Of a stretch of DNA of 64,000 nucleotides, positions 25,124 to 32,843 are shown piece after piece. A model generated the notes under the pieces. That model was not told the origin of the DNA and ran no database searches. It saw nothing but the letters and a program-made list of their open reading frames with translations. Numbering within the stretch: position 1 is the first letter of the stretch; the number at the start of each line of letters is the position of its first letter. Source of the stretch: JALYYC01 sp963795805 (lineage in GTDB: Bacteria > Chloroflexota > Dormibacteria > CF-121); NCBI GenBank assembly GCA_963795805.1, contig CAWCIV010000003.1, forward strand, positions 192,863 to 256,862, in the 5' to 3' direction. Position numbers and translations under genes: made by a program.

Positions 25124-25882
25124 CTAGACGCCGGTCGGGCCGCCGCCGGTAACGAACTTCGAGAAGTGGTAGGTCACGTCCCAGCTGAACTGGCTGGTCG
25201 TCATGTTGACCCGCATCTGGTGGATGTAGTTGTCGCTGGGTGAGATCCAGACCTCGACCTGGACCCCGGCCGTCGACAACAGGGCCTGTTCCTCGGGCGT
25301 AAGGCCGCTGTTCTCATCGCTTTTCAGGTCGTCAACGTACGTTCCAGGATCGACGTTCAGTGAGAAGTGGTGGACCGTGATGTTGTCCATCGTGATGTCG
25401 CCCAGGTCGTCCGATGCCCGGAAGGCGTGGACAAAGCTGAAGTTGTTCATCGGGTCCATGCCCGGAGCGACCTGGCCCTTCTGGTCGCTCGTGACGTCTT
25501 TCCAGGCCGGCCCCTGGGCAGGAAACTGGACGAAGTGGCGGCCACTTTCGATCCGGTCGTTCTCCGCGACGATCGCATCCGTTTGGCCGGCCCGCCCCGG
25601 AACGACGAGTTGCATCGAGAGTGTTTCGTTGTGCGGGTAGGTCAGGTCGCCCGAGCCGGTGATCTGGACTCCGGCGATGCCGTTCAGGAGCAGCGTGCCG
25701 CGCATCGACAGATGCAGGCTCTTGAGGTTACGCATCGCGTCGCCACTGCGACTGATGGCCGGACCGGGATCGATCGTGTTGACCGTGGCCTGCTGCTGCG
25801 GGAGGATCGAACTGAGCGCGCCACTCTGCCAGATGAGGAGGCACGATGCGATGGCGACCACGACCGTGATCACGCGACCCAT
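25124..25882 (-). CDS. Secreted LppX/LprAFG-like protein
   Basis: 252 aa. An uncleaved anchor or signal peptide (~3-25: VITVVVAIASCLLIWQSGAL) is followed by a beta-rich extracytoplasmic domain: NLKSLHLSMRGTLLLNG, GSGDLTYPHNETLSMQLVVP and VEVWISPSDNYIHQMRVNM. The pattern of repeated strands and the terminal strand resemble LppX/LprG-type lipid carriers, like the lipoprotein at 5039-5725. The Cys in ASCLL might be a lipobox but lacks the usual spacing. No transporter is adjacent. Confidence 0.55.
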   Translation of the reverse strand: MGRVITVVVAIASCLLIWQSGALSSILPQQQATVNTIDPGPAISRSGDAMRNLKSLHLSMRGTLLLNGIAGVQITGSGDLTYPHNETLSMQLVVPGRAGQTDAIVAENDRIESGRHFVQFPAQGPAWKDVTSDQKGQVAPGMDPMNNFSFVHAFRASDDLGDITMDNITVHHFSLNVDPGTYVDDLKSDENSGLTPEEQALLSTAGVQVEVWISPSDNYIHQMRVNMTTSQFSWDVTYHFSKFVTGGGPTGV

Positions 25883-26081
25883 AGGCCACGCAACGCCAAC
25901 CCCATACCGTCCTTGCGGGCGTACGGGAAGGGAGACGGGGCCCGCCGGAAGGAGGGGTTGGGGGTGGGATCCGATTCGATGGGACGGAATCAGAAGCGCC
26001 GGCGGGCCTAGCCAGCGCGCGCATCATATCGCCGTCTCAGCCGTGTGACCCGCGATTCACCAGTGCGTTACAGACCTGTTA
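25883..26081. other. Intergenic region without a recognisable gene
   Basis: The 307-bp gap before dinB contains no ORF with a start codon and coding character. Its right half holds the long inverted repeat listed separately; the left half shows nothing I can name. Confidence 0.4.
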
Positions 26082-26170
26082 CGGCAGGGGCGGCGACGTC
26101 AGTCTGCGCGCCGTCCACGGCGTATCGCGCGACGTGGCCCGGCTGCTCGACCGCGTCGCCGCCCCTGCCG
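26082..26170. repeat. Perfect 17-bp inverted repeat around a 55-nt structured loop
   Basis: CGGCAGGGGCGGCGACG (26082-26098) is exactly complementary to 26154-26170. The 55-nt loop contains further self-complementary stretches (CGCCGT/ACGGCG; GCGCG/CGCGC). It ends 19 nt before the dinB ATG. Possible roles are a structured 5' leader, a small RNA or a MITE/REP-like element. Confidence 0.75.
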
Positions 26171-26189
26171 GCGCGTCACGCTGGCTAAC

Positions 26190-27422
26190 ATGGGCAGGAT
26201 GGGCGCGACGCGCGTCGTGATGCACGTGGACCTGGACGCGTTTTACGCCTCGGTCGAGCAGCTGCGCCGGCCCGAATTGCGCGGCAAGCCGGTGGTCGTC
26301 GGTGGCACTGGCGAGCCGGGGGAACGCGGCGTCGTCGCGGCGGCGTCCTACGAGGCGCGCCCTTTCGGGGTTCGTTCGGCGATGCCGCTGAGTCGCGCCC
26401 GGCGATTGTGCCCAACGGCCGTTTTTGTTCCCTGCGACTTCAAGGCCTACCGCAAGGCATCGCGGTCGGTCTTCGACATCCTGGATCACTACGCGCCGAT
26501 CATCGAGCCGATGTCGCTCGACGAGGCCTACCTCGATCTCACCGGTCAGGAGGCCCTGATGGGACCGCCGGCCGCGGTGGCTGCACGGCTCCGGGACGAG
26601 GTCAAGCGCGAATGCGGGCTCGATATCAGCATCGGCGTGGCCACCTCGAAGCTGGTGGCCAAGGTTGCCTCGGACCTGCGCAAGCCACGCGGGCTGGTGA
26701 TCGTTCCCCCCGGGGACGAGGCCGCCTTCCTCAAGGGGCTTCCTCTCCCGCGCTTGCCGGGTTGCGGGCCGTCGACCGTCGCCAGGCTGGCCCGGGTGGG
26801 CGTGCGAACCATCGGCGCCCTGGCCGCGCTCCCCGACCCACTGCTCGGCGAGCTCTTCGGTCAGTACGGACGCCAGCTCGGCGCCCACGCCCGCGGGGTC
26901 GATCCGAGTCCGGTGCTCGCGCCCGGCGACCCGAAGAGCATCTCGCGCGAGGTCACCTTCGATCGCGACCTGCGCGATCCGGTCCGGCTTCGCGAGATGG
27001 TCCTCGGCCTGCTGCAGGATGTTTCCCAGAGCCTCCGGGCGCACGGACTGTCGGCCCGGACGGTGGTGCTCAAGATTCGATATCAACCGTTCGATACCCA
27101 GTCCCGCCAGGCGACCCTGCCGACGGCCTCCGATCGGGACGACGACCTGTCGAAGGCGCTCACCGACCTGTTCGAGTCGCAGCTGGACCGCACCCGCGCC
27201 GTGCGGCTGATCGGCGCCGGAGTCAGCAACCTCGAAGCGGGTGCGACCCAGCTCAACCTGCTCGAGACACATGGGTCGCGGAAGGCGCTGCTCGATGCCC
27301 AGCTCGATAGCTTGCGGGCCCGCTTCGGCGAACGCGCCATCGCGCGGGGTATGGTAGCCCGGCCACACCAGAAGGATGTCCGGCGCGACGACCTCGACAG
27401 CCTTCGAGGTGGTCACGCGTGA
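26190..27422 (+). CDS. dinB: DNA polymerase IV (Y-family)
   Basis: 410 aa. Catalytic acidic motifs are HVDLDAFYASVEQ (metal-binding Asp) and MSLDEAYLDLT (Asp-Glu); the little-finger domain is C-terminal (~240-350). Helix-hairpin-helix region around LPGCGPSTVARLARVGVRTI. Error-prone lesion-bypass polymerase. The C-terminus lacks an obvious Q-L-x-L-F clamp-binding motif at the very end. ATG chosen at 26190 although ATG 26199 is also possible. The 3' end overlaps moaC by 4 nt (GTGA). Confidence 0.93.
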   Translation: MGRMGATRVVMHVDLDAFYASVEQLRRPELRGKPVVVGGTGEPGERGVVAAASYEARPFGVRSAMPLSRARRLCPTAVFVPCDFKAYRKASRSVFDILDHYAPIIEPMSLDEAYLDLTGQEALMGPPAAVAARLRDEVKRECGLDISIGVATSKLVAKVASDLRKPRGLVIVPPGDEAAFLKGLPLPRLPGCGPSTVARLARVGVRTIGALAALPDPLLGELFGQYGRQLGAHARGVDPSPVLAPGDPKSISREVTFDRDLRDPVRLREMVLGLLQDVSQSLRAHGLSARTVVLKIRYQPFDTQSRQATLPTASDRDDDLSKALTDLFESQLDRTRAVRLIGAGVSNLEAGATQLNLLETHGSRKALLDAQLDSLRARFGERAIARGMVARPHQKDVRRDDLDSLRGGHA

Positions 27423-27904
27423 GCGCGGATCACCTGACGCACATCGATCCGACGGGTGAAGCCCGGATGGTCGATATCTCGGCAAAGCCGATCACCCAGC
27501 GCGAGGCGAGGGCGAGGGCGCGGGTTCGCATGAGCGACGCGGCCATTAAAGCCATCGTCGCCGGCAACCTGCCCAAGGGCGATGTGTTCAGTACGGCACG
27601 GATCGCCGGGATCCAGGCTGCCAAGCGCTGCAGCGAGCTGATCCCGATGTGCCATCCGCTGTCGCTGACCTTCGTCGACGTGTCCTGCGTCGCCGATGAA
27701 GCGGAACCGGCCGTTCGGGTCGAGTCGACGGTGCGTTGTGAGGCCCGCACGGGCGCCGAGATGGAGGCGCTGACCGCGGCGGCGGTCGCCGCCCTCACCA
27801 TCATCGACATGGCCAAGAGCGTTGACCGCTGGATGACGATCGAGGGTTTGGAGCTGGTGCTAAAGCAGGGAGGAAAGAGCGGCGCGCTGACCCGGCCGGA
27901 CTAA
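27419..27904 (+). CDS. moaC: Cyclic pyranopterin monophosphate synthase MoaC
   Basis: 161 aa. MoaC converts the MoaA product to cyclic pyranopterin phosphate in molybdenum cofactor synthesis. Signature segments: ARMVDISAKPITQREA, LPKGDVFSTARIAGIQAAK, IPMCHPL and the catalytic region MAKSVDRWMTIEG. GTG start overlaps the dinB stop. With mogA at 30092-30598 it supplies cofactor for enzymes such as the formate dehydrogenase in this window. Confidence 0.94.
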   Translation: MSADHLTHIDPTGEARMVDISAKPITQREARARARVRMSDAAIKAIVAGNLPKGDVFSTARIAGIQAAKRCSELIPMCHPLSLTFVDVSCVADEAEPAVRVESTVRCEARTGAEMEALTAAAVAALTIIDMAKSVDRWMTIEGLELVLKQGGKSGALTRPD

Positions 27905-29142
27905 GCCTTGAGCGCTTTCATCGCCGCGTCATAAGTCGTCTGCATCGGCCCGAACGTCTTGGTCTCGTAATCGGCGGGAACCGTCTCGCCCGGGGTGCTC
28001 ATGGCCTTGAGGGCGACCTGGATCGCGTCGGTGGCCCTCTTGACGGCGGCGGCGTCCTTGGCCTGGAGCGCCTGGACCAGGGACTCCGTGTTGGTCAGGG
28101 CATCGTTGAAGCTGCTGAGCTGCTTGGCGATGGCGGCCGGGAGTCCGGCGGCATGATCGAGGGCCATCGCCGTGTCCATTTTTTGCTGAGCATCGGGATA
28201 GAGCGCGCCGGCGCCCACCAGGTCGTGCTTGGCCAGGGCGGTGGCCATTTTGCTGTAGTCGATCACGGCGTCGAGGTAGGGAAGCGCCACATTGACCTCA
28301 TTGACGGCGGCGGTCAGGGCCTGATCCGCGCGTCCGAGCGCGGTGAGTGCCGTGCTCAGTCGCTTACGCTCGGCCGTGATGCTGGCCGCCTTTGACGGGG
28401 TAACCCGCTGCAGCCATGAGAGGCCCTGGTCGATTGAGCGCAGCGCCGACTCGTCTGCCTGCACGCTGGCAAGCCCAGCCCTTACCGACTTCGCCTGCTT
28501 TAGGGTGGCCACCCTCTCAGTATTGGGATCGACGGTTGCCGGGTTCGGAGCAAAGAAGGCGGCGAACGCCGCGTCGACCTGGGCTTGATGGGAAACGGTC
28601 GAGTGCAGCGCCTGTTGCGCCTGGCTGATCTGCTGCGTGGCGACGGCAGGCAGCACGCCCAGCACGGCGACCAGCAGCAGCGCAACGCCGGCAACCGCGT
28701 AGAGGATGGGACGCTGCAGGGAAAGCACCCCCGTCGGGATGGCGAACGGCAGCGTCACGCTGCGGCCCAAGAGCTGGAGCGTCGAGCCGGCAGCCGTGGG
28801 TGCCTGGCCGGGGACCTGGCCGGGCGGGGCGAACTGGCCGTACGGCGGCGCTTGCCCATAGGGGTTCTGCGGGTAGCCGGCAGGCCCGAAGCCCGGGGCG
28901 CCCGGATAACCCGGCCCAGCAGGCTGGTACTGCCCTGGTTGGGCCTGGCCCTGGGGCGCGTAGGCGGGAGGCGCGTAGCCGGGAGGCGCGTAGCCGGGAG
29001 GCGCGTAGCCGGGAGGCGCGTAGCCGGGAGGGGCGTACCCGGCCGGCGGGAGGGTGTTTCGGCAGTTGGCACAAGTCTGCGCACCCGGCGGATTCCAGGT
29101 GATACCGCAGTAGGGACAGGGCGGCGACTGATAGGCCTGCAT
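27901..29142 (-). CDS. Zinc-ribbon membrane protein with PPGYA repeats
   Basis: 413 aa, no named family. N-terminal zinc ribbon PCPYCGIT...CANCRN (Cys ~9,12,27,30), then a PPGYA tandem-repeat segment (~33-60) and a Gly/Pro/Gln-rich linker to ~115, one TM helix (~147-170) and a C-terminal all-alpha extracytoplasmic domain (~170-413) that may form a helical bundle. The repeats are encoded by a 15-bp DNA repeat, so their number may vary between strains. It convergently overlaps moaC at the stop codons. Confidence 0.7.
   Translation of the reverse strand: MQAYQSPPCPYCGITWNPPGAQTCANCRNTLPPAGYAPPGYAPPGYAPPGYAPPGYAPPAYAPQGQAQPGQYQPAGPGYPGAPGFGPAGYPQNPYGQAPPYGQFAPPGQVPGQAPTAAGSTLQLLGRSVTLPFAIPTGVLSLQRPILYAVAGVALLLVAVLGVLPAVATQQISQAQQALHSTVSHQAQVDAAFAAFFAPNPATVDPNTERVATLKQAKSVRAGLASVQADESALRSIDQGLSWLQRVTPSKAASITAERKRLSTALTALGRADQALTAAVNEVNVALPYLDAVIDYSKMATALAKHDLVGAGALYPDAQQKMDTAMALDHAAGLPAAIAKQLSSFNDALTNTESLVQALQAKDAAAVKRATDAIQVALKAMSTPGETVPADYETKTFGPMQTTYDAAMKALKA
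28956..29045 (-). repeat. 15-bp tandem repeat (VNTR) encoding PPGYA
   Basis: Six consecutive 15-bp units of GCGCGTAGCCGGGAG type (plus-strand reading). Units 2-5 (28971-29030) are identical; units 1 and 6 are degenerate. In the minus-strand gene each unit encodes one APPGY turn. Confidence 0.9.
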
Positions 29143-29198
29143 GCTGGCGCCTGCGCGCTACAGGTTCAACTGAGCCGGGGCCGGATTCCCTTCGAGCG

Positions 29199-30092
29199 CT
29201 AGGGGCCGGACTCGAGGAGCCTGGTCAGGTCCTCGGCATTGCGAACGGCGTAATCCGCATAACAGTTGTTCATCACCGCGTGAACGTCCTGTGACTCCTT
29301 CGCCATCGCTCGGAGGCTTGGGACCCAGGGCTTGAGCTCCTCCATCGAATAGAGGTAGCGGAATTTCTCCGCCGTGCTGATGCCCTTCTTCTCCCAGGTT
29401 TCCCGGTTGCGGCCGTGGAAGCGGACCATGGCCAGCGGTGCGGTCGTTGCGACCACGGGCGGCACGCTGGATGGAAAGCCCTGCGGTTCATCGACCGCGA
29501 CGTAGGTGAAGCCGTGATCTTTGAGGAAGCGCAGCACGCGATCGCGCCGAACCTCCTTCATCCACAACACCTGGCGGAATTCGATGGCGATCCTAAAATC
29601 CGGGAGCCACTCGCGGAGATCTTCCATGAAGCGATACGACTGCGGCGATGGCAGAAACCACTTCGGGAACTGGAATAGGATCGCGCCCAGCTTGTTCGCA
29701 TCGTGCAGCGGTTGCAATCCTTCGCGGAATCGGTCCCAGACATTCTCCTGGTCCTTGGGCGCGAGGTCTTTCAGATAGATGTTGGCTTTTGCGTCCGAGA
29801 CGTTTCCACGAATGGCCTTGGGAAGCCGGGCGGGTGGAGTCGGATGCTGCGTGAGGAGCGCGAACGCCTTGGCGTGGAACACGAAATCGGCGGGGGTTCG
29901 CTCGACCCAGAGCTGGGCGGTCTTCTCGTTGGGGATGGCGTAGAAGGTGCTGTCCACCTCGACGATCGGAAACTTCGAGGCATAAAAGCGGAGCCGTTCC
30001 TCGGCGGTGGTCGCCTCCGGCGGATAGAAGGTACCAGCCTTGATCAGGGTGGGCTCGGTCCAGCTCGAGATCCCGACCCGAATCTGGCCCAC
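29199..30092 (-). CDS. DUF72 domain protein
   Basis: 297 aa TIM-barrel DUF72 protein. Typical segments: MGQIRVGISSWTEPTLIKAG at the start, FYASKFPIVEVDSTFYAIP, FHAKAFALLTQHP, GAILFQFPKWF, AIEFRQ, and ARFHGRN-like AMVRFHGRNRETW. Biochemical role is unknown. The start overlaps the mogA stop (TGATG), so the genes may be co-expressed. Confidence 0.9.
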   Translation of the reverse strand: MGQIRVGISSWTEPTLIKAGTFYPPEATTAEERLRFYASKFPIVEVDSTFYAIPNEKTAQLWVERTPADFVFHAKAFALLTQHPTPPARLPKAIRGNVSDAKANIYLKDLAPKDQENVWDRFREGLQPLHDANKLGAILFQFPKWFLPSPQSYRFMEDLREWLPDFRIAIEFRQVLWMKEVRRDRVLRFLKDHGFTYVAVDEPQGFPSSVPPVVATTAPLAMVRFHGRNRETWEKKGISTAEKFRYLYSMEELKPWVPSLRAMAKESQDVHAVMNNCYADYAVRNAEDLTRLLESGP

Positions 30093-30598
30093 TAGCTCGG
30101 CCGGTGAGCGGCCGGCGCGTCCGAGACCTCGCCGCGAAGGGTGCGCACGGCGTGGGGGAGCGCCTCCAGCACCGCCTCGAGACTGTCCGCGACGCCACGC
30201 GGGCTGCCCGGGAGCGCGAGGATGACCGTCCGGCCGGCCACGCCGGCCAGGGAGCGGGACAGCATCGCGTGCGGCGTCTTTCTCAGACCCGCGGCGCGCA
30301 TCGCCTCGCCGATGCCGGGGATCACGTAGTCGAGGACCGGCTCGAGCGCCTGGGGCGTCACATCATGCGGCCCCAACCCAGTCCCGCCCGTGAGCACGAT
30401 CAGGTGCGGGTCGGCCGCCTTGATCCAGGCGTCCACCTGGGCGCGAATCTCGCCGACGTCGTCGCCGACGACGGCGCGGGCGACGATTTCAGCCGGCAGC
30501 CGCGCAAGCATCTCACTCACTTTCTCGCCGCTCTCGTCGATGCGTTCGCCGCGCGACCCCTTGGTGCTGACGGTCAGGACGCAGGCGCGAAACCCCAT
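30092..30598 (-). CDS. mogA: Molybdopterin adenylyltransferase/MoaB family (MogA-like)
   Basis: 168 aa. The MPT-binding motif is LTGGTGLGPHDVTPQAL, with the conserved SRGERIDESG near the start and LALPGSPRGVADSLEAVLEA at the C-terminus. It activates molybdopterin with AMP before molybdate insertion; MoaB-type and MogA-type cannot be separated safely by eye. ATG 30598 has TAGACT 6 nt upstream. Fits the Mo/Se formate dehydrogenase in this window. Confidence 0.88.
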   Translation of the reverse strand: MGFRACVLTVSTKGSRGERIDESGEKVSEMLARLPAEIVARAVVGDDVGEIRAQVDAWIKAADPHLIVLTGGTGLGPHDVTPQALEPVLDYVIPGIGEAMRAAGLRKTPHAMLSRSLAGVAGRTVILALPGSPRGVADSLEAVLEALPHAVRTLRGEVSDAPAAHRPS

Positions 30599-30604
30599 CG
30601 ATCC

Positions 30605-30610
30605 AGTCTA
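30605..30610 (-). promoter_or_regulatory. -10 element TAGACT, leaderless type, before mogA
   Basis: Minus strand TAGACT followed by 6 nt then the mogA ATG at 30598. Same hexamer and spacing as before 16117 and 38773. Confidence 0.5.
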
Positions 30611-30634
30611 CGAATCGCCGGCCGGCCGGCCGGC

Positions 30635-31084
30635 CTATGCGTTCGCGCGGTAGGCGACGGAGGTGGCGATCGTTTGGACGAAGTCCTCGACCGCCGACTG
30701 GATCTCCATCAGGTCGTGGTAGCCAAAGGTGATGCAATGGTCGAAGGGCGGAAAGCGCACGATCGAGGATGACGCCGGTTCGTCGGCGTCGTAGAGGATC
30801 AACACCGGACGGCCGCGGCCGGCCAGCCAGCCGGCCTCGAAGCCGACCCCCGTGCTCGGCCCGGTCATCTCCATGCAACCGGCATCCGCTTCCAGCAGCT
30901 CGCGTCGCATCATCTCCGCGATCAATTCCGGGCGATCGAGGCCCGGTCGGTAATCGGGGTCGGCGACGCGCTCGCAGAGGATGCCCACTCCCGAGCCGGT
31001 CAGGGCGCGGTGCGCCAGCTGAATGGCCTCCAGGCTGCGCGGCCCGAGCTGGCCGCTGACGGCACGACCGAGGTAGACCTTCAC
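30635..31084 (-). CDS. Nucleoside 2-deoxyribosyltransferase-like protein
   Basis: 149 aa. Rossmann-like fold start MKVYLGRAVSGQLGPRSLEA, an acidic middle (LLEADAGCMEMTGPSTGVG) and FEAGWLAGRGRPVLILYDAD, resembling the nucleoside deoxyribosyltransferase/DNPH1 superfamily in which the E-x-G-x-x-A/G loop holds the catalytic Glu. Likely a nucleotide N-glycosidase or sensor. GTG start overlaps the stop of the small upstream ORF (GTGA). Confidence 0.65.
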   Translation of the reverse strand: MKVYLGRAVSGQLGPRSLEAIQLAHRALTGSGVGILCERVADPDYRPGLDRPELIAEMMRRELLEADAGCMEMTGPSTGVGFEAGWLAGRGRPVLILYDADEPASSSIVRFPPFDHCITFGYHDLMEIQSAVEDFVQTIATSVAYRANA

Positions 31085-31227
31085 GGCTTTGGCGGATCAG
31101 GCGCGGGCTTGCGCTTCGGCTGCCAGAGGCCGATCACCAGCATCACCATGCCCAGCATCGGATCGAAGGGCAGGACGATGCCGCCGAGAAGGGCGCTGAT
31201 CCACCGTGGTCGGATGTGCCGCGGCAT
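31081..31227 (-). CDS. Small single-TM protein (48 aa)
   Basis: 48 aa ORF, ATG 31227 to TGA 31081, overlapping the next gene's GTG. It has a basic N-terminus (MPRHIRPRW), one hydrophobic helix (ISALLGGIVLPFD then MLGMVMLVIGLW) and a basic, proline-rich tail (QPKRKPAPDPPKP). A GATAAT lies 6 nt before the ATG, so it is likely leaderless. Function unknown; it probably leads the deoxyribosyltransferase-like gene. Confidence 0.6.
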   Translation of the reverse strand: MPRHIRPRWISALLGGIVLPFDPMLGMVMLVIGLWQPKRKPAPDPPKP

Positions 31228-31234
31228 GAGGCGA

Positions 31235-31594
31235 TTATCCGCCTTCGACCGTGGGCGTGACCGCTTCGGTCACCGGCTTTTCCAGCTCGTCCGGCTCATC
31301 GCCCGCCGGATCTTCGCCGTCCCCGCCAGCGGCCGCCTCGTGCCCATCCGCCGGACTGTCGCCCTCCCCCTCCCCCTCGCCCTTGCGCTTGCGCGCCGGT
31401 CGCTCGGCGCTCAGGGAGCGCACATCCAGACCCTGGCGAAGGAGATGAATACTTTCCAGCGTGTTCAGCCGCTCGACCAGCCAACCGACACGGTAGTGAA
31501 CCGCAAACCAGGTCTCGTTCGGCGGTGGGTGCCGGTGGCGCCGCCGCCAGCGGCCCACCGCCTCCTTGAATGTCGGTGCAAAACCGCCCTCCAT
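31235..31594 (-). CDS. Hypothetical protein with acidic low-complexity tail
   Basis: 119 aa from ATG 31594; longer in-frame readings run antisense into the Nif3-like gene. N-terminal ~70 residues are ordered and Trp/Arg-rich (FKEAVGRWRRRHRHPPPNET, VHYRVGWLVERLNTLESIHL), the rest is acidic low complexity (Glu-Gly-Asp). Divergent from the Nif3-like gene with only 24 bp between starts. No family recognised. Confidence 0.55.
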   Translation of the reverse strand: MEGGFAPTFKEAVGRWRRRHRHPPPNETWFAVHYRVGWLVERLNTLESIHLLRQGLDVRSLSAERPARKRKGEGEGEGDSPADGHEAAAGGDGEDPAGDEPDELEKPVTEAVTPTVEGG

Positions 31595-31603
31595 GCGGAA
31601 ACC

Positions 31604-31611
31604 AGCATAAT
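31604..31611. promoter_or_regulatory. Bidirectional -10 region in a 24-bp divergent gap
   Basis: Plus strand CATAAT (31606-31611) ends 7 nt before GTG 31619; minus strand TATGCT (31609-31604) ends 9 nt before ATG 31594. Confidence 0.4.
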
Positions 31612-31618
31612 CGCAACC

Positions 31619-32443
31619 GTGCGCCTGAGCGAGATCATGGCCCTCGCGAACCAACTGGCGGGCTGCGATGCGACCCCACCCGACTCGCAGGTGTACGTCG
31701 ACGGCGAGGTACGGCGGGTCCTGGTCGGGATCGATGTGGACGTGGGCGAGCTGCTGCTCGCGCACACGCTGGGACTGGATGGCGTGATCGCCCATCATCC
31801 CGTCGGCTCGAGCGCCCGCCTGGGCATCACCGCCGTGATCGAGCGGCATGCGTCACAGATGGTGGCCGAAGGGATCCCGCAAGCACTCGCGAACCAACTG
31901 ATGCTGGCCCGCCAGCAACCCATTGCGCGCGCCCTCCACAGCGCCAATTACGACCGCGTAGTCGATGCGGCCCGGCGCCTTCCGATGCCCCTGATGAATA
32001 TCCACCTCGCCGCTGACATCCTGGCCCGGCGCTTCCTGATCGATTTCGTCCGAGCAACGACGCAAAACGCCGGGACCACGGTCGGCGAGCTGGTGGCCGC
32101 GCTGGCGACGATCCCGGAAATGGCAGCCTCCCTGGTGAAGCCCGAAATCTGGCTGGGGGCCGCCTCGAACCGGGTGGGCCGCTGGATCGTTCAGATGGCG
32201 GCCGGCACCAATGGTGGCGCTGGCATCTATCGCACGTATTATGAGCACGGCATTAACACCATCCTCGCGATGCACCTGGACGACCGGGATCTGCGGGAGC
32301 TCGAGCACCTGCAGCGCCCGAATACAAACCTGATCATCACCGGTCACATCCCCAGTGACTCGATCGGGGTCAACCGCGTCATCGACGCGCTCGCGCAACG
32401 CGGAATCGAAGTTATCCCCGGGTCCGGAGTTATACGGGCGTAG
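31619..32443 (+). CDS. Nif3-like (NGG1p-interacting factor 3) family protein
   Basis: 274 aa from GTG 31619. Dinuclear-metal site motifs of the Nif3/DUF34 family are present: LLLAHTLGLDGVIAHHPVGS (His-His), NIHLAADI and IITGHIPSDSIGVN near the end. Molecular role is unsettled; members have been linked to GTP cyclohydrolase-like or metal insertion functions. A CATAAT hexamer 7 nt before the GTG supports a leaderless start. Confidence 0.8.
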   Translation: MRLSEIMALANQLAGCDATPPDSQVYVDGEVRRVLVGIDVDVGELLLAHTLGLDGVIAHHPVGSSARLGITAVIERHASQMVAEGIPQALANQLMLARQQPIARALHSANYDRVVDAARRLPMPLMNIHLAADILARRFLIDFVRATTQNAGTTVGELVAALATIPEMAASLVKPEIWLGAASNRVGRWIVQMAAGTNGGAGIYRTYYEHGINTILAMHLDDRDLRELEHLQRPNTNLIITGHIPSDSIGVNRVIDALAQRGIEVIPGSGVIRA

Positions 32444-32463
32444 AACGCCTCAAGGAGCACGGC

Positions 32464-32823
32464 TTGGACGCAACACCACACGCGTACGGGAACGAAGCGG
32501 AGCGGCGGTATCATCTGCGCCGGCTTGACGACCTGCTGGAGGCCCTCGAGCGGCTCAACCTCGCGGAAGCCAAGGAGCTCCCGGTCCCGGTCCGTGAACG
32601 GATCGAAAAAGAGGGCATCGCGGTGGAGCCCGGCGTTACCTTCAGCCGTCTGATCGAGCTGGTCTGGGCCCAGCAGGAGCAGTACCTGATCGATCTGAAG
32701 ACCGATCGCCGCAAGGGCTCGCGCCGTGTCGGCGACGGGGTCGTCGCCTCACATCGGGTGATCGACGCCTTTATCCTCGGGCGACTGAACCTGGCCTCCA
32801 AGCGCAAGCGCCGTCTCGGCTAG
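32464..32823 (+). CDS. Hypothetical helical protein (119 aa)
   Basis: TTG start at 32464 supported by AAGGAG 8 nt upstream. Almost entirely helical and charged (NEAERRYHLRRLDDLLEALE; VWAQQEQYLIDLKTDRRKGS), ending in a basic tail (ASKRKRRLG). No membrane segment, no known domain. It follows the Nif3-like gene by 20 nt on the same strand and is likely co-transcribed. Confidence 0.6.
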   Translation: MDATPHAYGNEAERRYHLRRLDDLLEALERLNLAEAKELPVPVRERIEKEGIAVEPGVTFSRLIELVWAQQEQYLIDLKTDRRKGSRRVGDGVVASHRVIDAFILGRLNLASKRKRRLG

Positions 32824-32834
32824 CCAGAGCCGAG
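32815..32834. terminator. Hairpin between convergent genes, no U-tract
   Basis: CTCGGCT-agccag-AGCCGAG (7-bp stem) overlapping the stop of the plus-strand gene. It lacks a T run, so it is a weak terminator candidate. Confidence 0.3.
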
Positions 32835-32843
32835 GGGTAGCGG

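Noticed and set aside
25980..26190. Possible short protein ending just before dinB (translation around GDVSLRAVHGVSRD)
   Set aside because: No start codon in frame, and the sequence is explained by the inverted repeat at 26082-26170.
26079..27485. Long minus-strand open frame across dinB
   Set aside because: Antisense shadow of DNA polymerase IV; no family similarity and no start signal.
28956..29045. Candidate CRISPR-like array
   Set aside because: The 15-bp units are contiguous without spacers and lie in frame inside a coding region; they are a tandem repeat.
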